From contig NZ_JAMQKB010000009.1 in the NCBI RefSeq assembly GCF_028416575.1, forward strand, positions 1-64,000: DNA of 64,000 bases, in the 5' to 3' direction. Below the pieces are notes generated by a model. That model ran no database searches. It was not told the origin of the DNA and saw only the letters and a program-made list of their open reading frames with translations. Positions 58,159 to 64,000 of this stretch are shown here, piece by piece. How positions within the stretch are numbered: position 1 is the stretch's first letter; the number at the start of each line of letters is the position of its first letter. The DNA is from Terrihalobacillus insolitus. Its GTDB lineage: Bacteria > Bacillota > Bacilli > Bacillales > Amphibacillaceae. The position numbers were made by a program, and so were the translations under genes.

Positions 58159-58911
58159 ATGAAACTGAAGGTATTTTTTTTACTATTACTGGTTATAGGA
58201 GTAATTATTGGATGTCAGGATGATAAATCTAACACTAAAAAGGGCACTGAAAAGGTAGTAACAGAACCAGAGAAAAATAGGGTTGTTAAAGAAATAGTGT
58301 TAAGTGAGGCTCCAAGTGATATTACTTCGCCGTCTGAAGCAGTGGTTTATCAATATGGAGTAGTGTTTGAAAATGGAGAAAAAGAATTTCCTACTAAGGA
58401 TTCTATAATTTCAGAGACTACCCTTGGTGATAGAAGTATAGTAACCATTCATTCCCCCGAAGGCAAGAATAAATATACTGTTTTTCTCTATGAAAATAAA
58501 GGTCATTGGACGATGACAGATCTTATGCAATTAGAAACCTTAAAAGACGATCAATTTGCAGAAAAAACAGGTTTAAATTTACCAATGGAAGAATTTAATA
58601 TTGGCAGAATGATGCTTAATGTAAATGATAACGAAGATATTTGGGCATTTGTTAATGAAAATAACATTATTACAATTGCAAGGTTAAATCGTTTTCCTTT
58701 CAGAGAACCTCTTGGTACTACAAATGTAAGGCTTAAAAGAGGGGCAAAAGGATATTTATCTAATGGCCCAAATGGTAATTCCTTTTTGTACTATTTTGAT
58801 TCACAGAAAATAGTTATACTTGCTGGTAACATAAGTAAATCAGAGATTATTTCTTTGGCAAATTCAATGCCTTCAGTGACTTCTCCCTTTTTTCCTACTT
58901 CCAAAAAATAG
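58159..58911 (+). CDS. Unrecognised lipoprotein of the island
   Basis: About 250 aa from ATG 58159 (GGAG 7 bases upstream; ATG 58138 in frame has no good ribosome site). The lipoprotein signal MKLKVFFLLLLVIGVIIGC carries a lipobox-like VIIGC, then a charged linker (DDKSNTKKGTEK). The mature part is soluble and beta/alpha mixed (VVYQYGVVFENGEKEFP; YTVFLYENKGHWTMTDLM; AKGYLSNGPNGNSFLYYF), with no motif I know. It is probably exposed outside the membrane. It follows the secreted-protein gene on the same strand and is likely co-transcribed; a paired role (for example protection or chaperoning) is only a guess. Confidence 0.75.
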   Translation: MKLKVFFLLLLVIGVIIGCQDDKSNTKKGTEKVVTEPEKNRVVKEIVLSEAPSDITSPSEAVVYQYGVVFENGEKEFPTKDSIISETTLGDRSIVTIHSPEGKNKYTVFLYENKGHWTMTDLMQLETLKDDQFAEKTGLNLPMEEFNIGRMMLNVNDNEDIWAFVNENNIITIARLNRFPFREPLGTTNVRLKRGAKGYLSNGPNGNSFLYYFDSQKIVILAGNISKSEIISLANSMPSVTSPFFPTSKK

Positions 58912-59290
58912 TTTATAATATAATGTTTCAAAGAAAGAAATAAGAGTGGACAAAATTAAATGTGGATAAAATGAACAGATTGGATACATTGATGAAATAG
59001 GATCGCCAATTGCCTGACAAACAGCACACAAAGGAAGTCTGTCCACTTAGATCCCATGCTGTTTGACTTTTTCTTCAAAATAGGCAAGTGGATCGTCAGT
59101 ACGATCAATCTTTTTATTTTTCAATTTTTTTAGATGCATCCGCTCTTACTCCTGAGCTTTTACTATACTATTATTTCACATAATTATCCATTTTAGTCTA
59201 CAAAAATATGATCATAAAATCAAAACACCAAGAAACATCAATGAAATCGATGCTTTAGGGATATTAGTTCGTAATATGTGCTACAAAATA
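58912..59290. other. Gap with a decayed gene fragment before rpsU
   Basis: No intact gene. On the minus strand 59047-59138 reads ERMHLKKLKNKKIDRTDDPL then AYFEEKVKQHGI-stop, with an in-frame TAA just before it, so it looks like the C-terminal remnant of a lost gene, possibly from a mobile element. Origin not recognised. Confidence 0.4.
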
Positions 59291-59353
59291 GGAAGCTTGT
59301 CATTCTTATAGAGCAATTCTAAAAATAAGTTGACCTAAAAAAATCAATATATT
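59291..59353. repeat. Right 63-bp direct repeat, part of the working rpsU promoter
   Basis: Matches 56703-56765 with one difference (TAGAG versus TAGAT). Here the sequence runs on into TATAAT, keeping the promoter intact. Confidence 0.9.
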
Positions 59354-59358
59354 ATAAT
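59330..59358 (+). promoter_or_regulatory. Sigma-A promoter of rpsU
   Basis: TTGACC (59330-59335), 17-base AT-rich spacer, TATAAT (59353-59358), 74 bases before rpsU. Confidence 0.85.
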
Positions 59359-59431
59359 TATCAAAGGCATGTGTGGTAATTACATATGTCGTAACAATTT
59401 GGTTCTATGCTTCGGAGGGAGGGAAATTCGC

Positions 59432-59605
59432 ATGTCTAACAACACCCGTGTTCGTAAAAACGAGTCTCTTGAAGATGCTCTTCGTCGCTTTAAACGCAGT
59501 GTGTCCAAAAGTGGTACATTGTCTGAATACCGTAAGCGTGAATTTTATGAAAAACCTAGTGTACGTCGCAAAAAGAAATCTGAGGCGGCTAGAAAGCGTA
59601 AATAA
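59432..59605 (+). CDS. rpsU: Ribosomal protein S21
   Basis: 57 aa from ATG 59432 ([31 protein letters not shown] upstream). The basic C-terminus ([14 protein letters not shown]) is typical. Small-subunit protein near the anti-Shine-Dalgarno region. Followed 26 bases later by yqeY, as in B. subtilis. Confidence 0.97.
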   Translation: MSNNTRVRKNESLEDALRRFKRSVSKSGTLSEYRKREFYEKPSVRRKKKSEAARKRK

Positions 59606-59631
59606 CCTCGAAAAAAGAGGGTGTAAAGAAG

Positions 59632-60078
59632 ATGTCATTACTTGATAGTCTAAACCAAGACATGAAGCAAGCAATGAAAAACAAGGATAAACAAACATTA
59701 AGCGTGATTCGAATGGTGAAAGCATCTCTTCAAAATGAGGCAATTAAACTTGGGAAAGACAAGTTATCTGAAGATGAAGAACTTACTGTTTTAACAAGAG
59801 AGTTAAAACAGAGGAAAGATTCCCTCCACGAGTTTAACGAAGCTGGACGCGATGATCTTGTAAAAAAGCTTGATGAAGAAATAAGGACATTGCAAGTATA
59901 TATGCCACAGCAGCTTTCATCAGAAGAGTTAGAACAGATTATATTGGGAACGATAAAAGAAGTTGGGGCAACTTCTAAAAAAGAGATGGGTAAGGTAATG
60001 AGTGCAGTGATGCCAAAGGTAAAAGGGAAGGCAGATGGTTCTCAAGTAAACCAGCTCGTTCAGAAGAATTTGTCCTAA
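59632..60078 (+). CDS. yqeY: YqeY, GatB/YqeY-domain protein
   Basis: 148 aa. The family core includes [34 protein letters not shown] and the C-terminal [24 protein letters not shown], which matches the tRNA-binding tail domain of GatB. Its exact role is not established. It shares the rpsU promoter and ends at a strong terminator. Confidence 0.92.
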   Translation: MSLLDSLNQDMKQAMKNKDKQTLSVIRMVKASLQNEAIKLGKDKLSEDEELTVLTRELKQRKDSLHEFNEAGRDDLVKKLDEEIRTLQVYMPQQLSSEELEQIILGTIKEVGATSKKEMGKVMSAVMPKVKGKADGSQVNQLVQKNLS

Positions 60079-60094
60079 TAATTCTTGCTGAAAA

Positions 60095-60131
60095 AAAGCC
60101 CTTTGTCACCTTTATGTGACAAAGGGCTTTT
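60095..60131 (+). terminator. Terminator after yqeY
   Basis: AAAGCCCTTTGTCAC pairs perfectly with GTGACAAAGGGCTTT around CTTTAT, with a T following. Confidence 0.88.
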
Positions 60132-60167
60132 ACTATATTCATATTTTGTTCACTTTTGTTGAATAAA

Positions 60168-60194
60168 TGAAACATACATATTCATTGGATCGTA
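60168..60194 (+). promoter_or_regulatory. Putative sigma-W promoter of yqeZ-floA-yqfB
   Basis: TGAAAC (60168-60173), 17-base spacer, CGTA (60191-60194): the sigma-W consensus is TGAAAC-16/17-CGTA. The same operon is sigma-W dependent in B. subtilis. It lies 41 bases before the yqeZ ATG. Confidence 0.75.
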
Positions 60195-60234
60195 TTTATA
60201 CTATACTGCTTTGAAAGGGGGGAGGACGTCTGGC

Positions 60235-61566
60235 ATGAAAAAAAGAAGCTTCTTGTTGCTAACCTATTTCTTATCTGCTTTTCTTGTTGCCTTATTATCA
60301 TACGATTCCGTGGTTCAAGCTCAAAGTGATGGGAAAGGAAAGCTTGTATACATTATTCCAATTGAAAATACAGTGGAAAGAGGATTAGAGGCATTTTTAA
60401 ATAGGACAACAGGTGAAGCTGTAAACGCTGGGGCAGATCATATCGTATTTGAAATTAACACCCCTGGTGGAAGAGTCGATTCAGCTGAAAATATTGCTGC
60501 AATGTTGCAAGATCTTGATATTCCTACCACCTCGTATATAGTCAGTCGCGCTTTGTCAGCAGGATCATACATTGCGTTAAATACAGACTATATTTACATG
60601 AAGCCGCAAGCGACAATGGGGGCTAGTGGTGTGATTAATTCAGATGGAACTGCAGCTAATAAAAAAGCTCAATCAGCATGGACTGCTGCCATGAAAAGTG
60701 CTGCCGAATCAAAAGGAAGAGATCCACTGTATGCAGCTGCGATGGCCGATCCATCCATCAATCTAGAACAAATGAATGCACCAAAGGGAGAATTTTTAAC
60801 ACTTGGCCCTACCACGGCTGTCGAGGTGGGATATGCAGAAGCTATCGTGAAGGATAGGACGGAATTACTAGATGTTCTTGGTTTAAGCGGTGCTAAAGTT
60901 GTAGAAAAGGAAACGACGCTGGCAGAGGATGTAGCTCGGTTTTTAACAAGTCCTGTAGTAGTACCGATTCTTTTAACGATCGCAAGTATAGGATTTATTA
61001 TAGAGTTCTTTTCTCCAGGATTTGGACTACCTGGTTCAATTGGACTACTATCTTTAGGATTATTTTTCTACGGTCACTTTATTGCTGGCTTAGCAGGTTA
61101 TGAAGCAATCGTTCTTTTAGTGTTGGGAATTGGCTTAATAGTTGCTGAATTATTTATTCCAGGTGGATTCGTAGGTATAGCAGGAGTTGGTGCTATTGTT
61201 GCATCTTTGTTCATGTCAACAAATGACGCAGGTAATATGGCGATGAGTATCGGTATTGCTGTCCTTGCTTCTATTCTTGTTTCTGTTATCCTATTTAAAT
61301 CAATGGGGATGGAAAAAGGCTTTTTTCGCCATTTTATTTTAAAGGATGCCACTACAACTGAGTTAGGCTATGTCACGTCAAAGGATCGCCAAGATTTAAT
61401 GGGCATGGAAGGAATCGCCGCTACTACACTTCGACCTTCTGGTACAGGCATTATTAATGAGGAACGTCTTGATATTGTTTCAGAAGGAAACTATATTGAT
61501 AAGGATGCGCGCATCAAAGTAGTAAAAACAGAAGGCTCAAGAATCGTTGTAAGACAAGTAAAATAG
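60235..61566 (+). CDS. yqeZ: YqeZ, NfeD-family membrane protease-like protein
   Basis: 443 aa from ATG 60235 (GGGGGGAGG upstream); TTG 60211 is rejected. N-terminal signal/anchor ([19 protein letters not shown]), a ClpP-like serine protease domain ([44 protein letters not shown]), four or five membrane helices at about 240-370, and a C-terminal OB-like NfeD domain ([26 protein letters not shown]). Works with FloA in membrane domain organisation. Confidence 0.92.
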   Translation: MKKRSFLLLTYFLSAFLVALLSYDSVVQAQSDGKGKLVYIIPIENTVERGLEAFLNRTTGEAVNAGADHIVFEINTPGGRVDSAENIAAMLQDLDIPTTSYIVSRALSAGSYIALNTDYIYMKPQATMGASGVINSDGTAANKKAQSAWTAAMKSAAESKGRDPLYAAAMADPSINLEQMNAPKGEFLTLGPTTAVEVGYAEAIVKDRTELLDVLGLSGAKVVEKETTLAEDVARFLTSPVVVPILLTIASIGFIIEFFSPGFGLPGSIGLLSLGLFFYGHFIAGLAGYEAIVLLVLGIGLIVAELFIPGGFVGIAGVGAIVASLFMSTNDAGNMAMSIGIAVLASILVSVILFKSMGMEKGFFRHFILKDATTTELGYVTSKDRQDLMGMEGIAATTLRPSGTGIINEERLDIVSEGNYIDKDARIKVVKTEGSRIVVRQVK

Positions 61567-61609
61567 TATTAAACTACCCCTTATCATAGGGGAACAGGAG
61601 GAAAAATAT

Positions 61610-62599
61610 ATGTCAATAGGTGAATTAATGCCCCTTATCATTGTTGGTCTAATTTTAATTGCCGTCATCATTCTTTTTACATTTATCCCAGTTGCACTAT
61701 GGATTAGTGCCTTAGCTGCGGGGGTACATGTGAACATTTTTACACTTGTAGGAATGCGGTTAAGACGAGTTGTTCCCAACAGAGTTATTAGCCCACTCAT
61801 TAAAGCCCATAAAGCTGGACTTAACGTAAATACCAATCAATTAGAAAGTCACTACCTAGCAGGTGGGAACGTCGACCGGGTTGTAAATGCTTTAATTGCA
61901 GCACAAAGAGCGAACATTGAATTAAGCTTTGAACGTTGTGCAGCAATAGATTTAGCTGGTCGTGATGTTCTAGAAGCAGTGCAAATGAGTGTTAATCCGA
62001 AAGTAATTGAAACACCTTTTATTGCTGGTATCGCTATGGATGGAATTGAAGTAAAAGCAAAAGCAAGAATTACAGTTCGAGCTAATATTGACCGACTTGT
62101 TGGTGGTGCAGGTGAAGAAACCATTATTGCGAGAGTTGGAGAAGGAATCGTTAGTACAATTGGTAGTTCGGATAGTCACAGTAAGGTGTTAGAGAACCCG
62201 GATAGAATTTCCCACAATGTTCTTTCCAAAGGACTTGATGCAGGGACAGCATTTGAAATCTTGTCAATCGATATTGCGGACATTGACATCGGTAAAAATA
62301 TCGGTGCGATCTTGCAAACAGATCAAGCAGAAGCAGATAAAAATATTGCCCAAGCAAAAGCAGAAGAACGTCGTGCAATGGCTGTTGCACAAGAGCAAGA
62401 AATGGTTGCAAAAGTTCAGGAAATGCGTGCTAAAGTTGTTGAAGCAGAAGCAGATGTACCACTTGCGCTTGCGGAGGCATTGCGATCAGGAAACATGGGT
62501 GTAATGGATTATATGAATTATAAAAACATCAATGCAGATACCGACATGCGCGATACGATAGGAAAACTTTCGAAAGACCAGAATGAAGAAGAGGAATAG
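61610..62599 (+). CDS. floA: FloA (YqfA), flotillin-like lipid raft protein
   Basis: 329 aa. One N-terminal hairpin helix region ([24 protein letters not shown]), a PHB-like domain ([36 protein letters not shown]) and a C-terminal coiled coil with EA repeats ([20 protein letters not shown]). It forms moving membrane foci and takes part in sigma-W-linked envelope stress defence. AGGAGGAAAAATAT precedes the ATG. Confidence 0.95.
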   Translation: MSIGELMPLIIVGLILIAVIILFTFIPVALWISALAAGVHVNIFTLVGMRLRRVVPNRVISPLIKAHKAGLNVNTNQLESHYLAGGNVDRVVNALIAAQRANIELSFERCAAIDLAGRDVLEAVQMSVNPKVIETPFIAGIAMDGIEVKAKARITVRANIDRLVGGAGEETIIARVGEGIVSTIGSSDSHSKVLENPDRISHNVLSKGLDAGTAFEILSIDIADIDIGKNIGAILQTDQAEADKNIAQAKAEERRAMAVAQEQEMVAKVQEMRAKVVEAEADVPLALAEALRSGNMGVMDYMNYKNINADTDMRDTIGKLSKDQNEEEE

Positions 62600-62627
62600 G
62601 TTCATCTCGTAAAGGAGGTTTTTCGCA

Positions 62628-63167
62628 ATGGATCAACTAATTGAATGGATCTTTGGAAATATATTTATTGTCGTTGCGCTCGTTGCTGGACTTCTAAGCC
62701 TTCTTCAAAAGGCTAATGAGAAAAACCAACGACAACATAAAAGACCAGATAGAGACCCAATGCCATCTCCAACACCATCAGGAGAAATTTACAGACAACC
62801 AAATAGCCCAGAGGAAATGATCCCACCTCATCACAACATGGCAACGAACGAAAAAGAAGATGTGGACTCAATGGAGACGGTCTACGAGCAAACTCAAGCA
62901 CAGCTTGGGAAGGTTGAGAATAGGAGTAGAAATACTGAAAACGCAAATTCACATATCGCACTTAGTGGTATTCATGATGGAATCTTGCATGATAGTAAGG
63001 CGAAAAACAAGAAAAACCTCAATGTTAAAAATAGACCTACTAGATTAAGGTTAGATAGACATCTCGATCGAAACGGTCTTGCGGAAAGCGTGATTATGGC
63101 AGAAGTACTTGGTGCTCCAAGAGCAAGGAATCCATATCGTGCCAATCGTCAAGTTAAAAACAGTTAA
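62628..63167 (+). CDS. yqfB: YqfB-like small membrane protein
   Basis: 179 aa. One N-terminal helix (WIFGNIFIVVALVAGLLSLL), then a proline- and charge-rich linker (about 35-115), and a conserved-looking tail (RNGLAESVIMAEVLGAPRARNPYR). Third gene of the sigma-W-type operon, as yqfB in B. subtilis; it is longer than the B. subtilis protein through its linker. Function unknown. Confidence 0.75.
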   Translation: MDQLIEWIFGNIFIVVALVAGLLSLLQKANEKNQRQHKRPDRDPMPSPTPSGEIYRQPNSPEEMIPPHHNMATNEKEDVDSMETVYEQTQAQLGKVENRSRNTENANSHIALSGIHDGILHDSKAKNKKNLNVKNRPTRLRLDRHLDRNGLAESVIMAEVLGAPRARNPYRANRQVKNS

Positions 63168-63172
63168 ATATG

Positions 63173-63254
63173 AAAGAGGATGTTCAATAAGGCACCAAAT
63201 GATAAGCTGCGCATCTGTTTGTTTCTGATTTATCGACTTTTTGAACACGCACTT
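63173..63254. repeat. Short copy of the dispersed palindromic repeat
   Basis: Starts GAAAGAGGATGTTCAATAAG, shares CACCAAATGATAAGCTGCGC with 56521 onward, and ends CGACTTTTTGAACACGCACT, identical to the right arm of that copy. The middle is about 80 bases shorter. Confidence 0.7.
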
Positions 63255-63294
63255 AAAAAAGCTTGATCTTTATACTAAAGATCAAGCTTTTTTT
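63255..63294 (+). terminator. Terminator after yqfB
   Basis: AAAAAAGCTTGATCTT pairs with AAGATCAAGCTTTTTT around TATACTA; directly behind the repeat copy. Confidence 0.88.
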
Positions 63295-63394
63295 ATCTTT
63301 TTTTAGAGAGAAAGAAGGCAGCCTACGGACAATTTGAAGTTCTGATATTTTCAGTTATTTCATACATATGTGTGTGAGGGGAGGCATCGTAGAT

Positions 63395-63676
63395 ATGAGT
63401 AAATGGCAACAGCACATCGGCAACTGGCTTACGGAACACTTAGAGTTACCTTCTGATGTGGTCCTCGAACTACCAAGAATTACAACAATCGGGCAATTAC
63501 ACGTATATATTGAAAACCACCGAGGGATTGTTCTTTTTTCAGATCAAGAACTTCGTTTGAAAATGAAGCAAGGGTACTTAAAAATTGTTGGGGAGAACTT
63601 TGTATTAAAGATGATGCTCCCAGAAGAGATTTTATTAGAAGGGAAAGTAACGCAATTACTATTTATCAACGAATGA
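63395..63676 (+). CDS. yqfC: YqfC, sporulation protein
   Basis: 93 aa from ATG 63395 (GGGGAGG upstream; an earlier ATG at 63368 is rejected). YqfC signature: LELPRITTIGQLHVYIENHRGI and the C-terminal IVGENFVLKMMLPEEILLEG. It is made in the mother cell in B. subtilis under sigma-E; a CATACATA (63361-63368) could be the -10. Followed by yqfD. Confidence 0.88.
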   Translation: MSKWQQHIGNWLTEHLELPSDVVLELPRITTIGQLHVYIENHRGIVLFSDQELRLKMKQGYLKIVGENFVLKMMLPEEILLEGKVTQLLFINE

Positions 63677-63697
63677 GGAAGGTTCGAGGGGGAAGCT

Positions 63698-64000
63698 ATG
63701 AAGCAAACACAGGGCGTTTTTTTTACGGGATATGTAACGATCCAAGTGAAAGGCCACCATCCTGAATTTTTTTTGAATTTCTGTATGAAGGAAAAGATAC
63801 CCGCATGGAATATCAAAAAAATGGACAGGGAAACGGTTAAGTGTAACATTCGGATACAAGATATTGAGCATATTAGAGTAATGAGAAGGAAAACACGTTA
63901 TAAAATTACATTTGTGAACAAACACGGGTTTCCTTTCTTAACAAATAAATTTCTTAGGAGAAAACCTTTTATTACAGGTTTACTCCTCAGCTTTTTATTT
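63698..64000 (+). CDS. yqfD: YqfD, sporulation membrane protein (5' part)
   Basis: The first 101 codons are in the window; the gene runs off the end. It starts MKQTQGVFFTGYVTIQVKG and continues with MKEKIPAWNIKKMDRETVKC, a cytoplasmic-like part, before the first membrane helix begins (RRKPFITGLLLSFLF). Start placed by GAGGGGGAAGCT. The YqfD family (SpoIVB/YabQ-like neighbourhood) is needed for normal sporulation in B. subtilis. yqfC and yqfD are 21 bases apart. Confidence 0.85.
   Translation, partial: MKQTQGVFFTGYVTIQVKGHHPEFFLNFCMKEKIPAWNIKKMDRETVKCNIRIQDIEHIRVMRRKTRYKITFVNKHGFPFLTNKFLRRKPFITGLLLSFLF

Overview
The window is a chromosomal segment from a low-GC, endospore-forming, naturally competent member of the Bacillaceae. 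Evidence for this is the near-continuous match in gene order to the Bacillus subtilis cymR-alaS-greA-sigK-sda-yqeH-comE-lepA-dnaK-rpsU-yqeZ-yqfD stretch, the strong AGGAGG-type ribosome sites, frequent TTG/GTG starts, and the sporulation genes sigK, sda, gpr, spoIIP, yqfC and yqfD. A six-gene Mrp Na+/H+ antiporter operon and many intergenic repeats fit a halotolerant/alkalitolerant Oceanobacillus/Virgibacillus-like relative, but the genus is an inference. No rRNA, tRNA or CRISPR was seen.

Layout. 1-2.5 kb: an IS200/IS605-type element with an intact-looking tnpB, a dead tnpA and terminal hairpins. 2.6-9.9 kb: cymR, cysteine desulfurase and mnmA (tRNA thiolation), yrrB, recD2, yrzR, yrrI. 10-21.4 kb: T-box leader and alaS, yrzL-ruvX-yrzB, mltG, trmR, udk, greA, pbpI, yrrS, mtnN. 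21.4-28 kb, mostly minus strand: a small coat-like peptide, sigK and mrpACDEFG (no mrpB). 28.3-33.8 kb: sda with a DnaA-box cluster, then yqeG-yqeH-aroE-nadD-yqeK-rsfS-yqeM. 33.9-40.3 kb: comER opposite comEA-comEB-comEC, yqzM, holA, rpsT. 40.4-45.2 kb: gpr, spoIIP, yqxA, lepA. 45.3-54.7 kb: hemW, CIRCE-hrcA-grpE-dnaK, dnaJ-prmA-rsmE-mtaB. 54.8-56.4 kb: deoC and a Na/Pi cotransporter. 56.5-59.35 kb: a small accessory island. 59.4-64 kb: rpsU-yqeY, then a probable sigma-W operon yqeZ-floA-yqfB, then yqfC and the start of yqfD.

The part that is not conserved backbone is the island at about 56.7-59.35 kb. It is bounded by two 63-bp copies (62/63 identical) of the upstream half of the rpsU promoter and holds an unrecognised secreted protein with a late frameshift, an unrecognised lipoprotein and fragments of older genes. 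It is the best candidate for something undescribed here. Other points of note are the tnpB/tnpA pair, the missing mrpB, the missing yqeI and trhP1/trhP2 relative to B. subtilis, and a family of palindromic intergenic repeats (core GTTCAAAAAGTC/GACTTTTTGAAC) scattered through the whole window.
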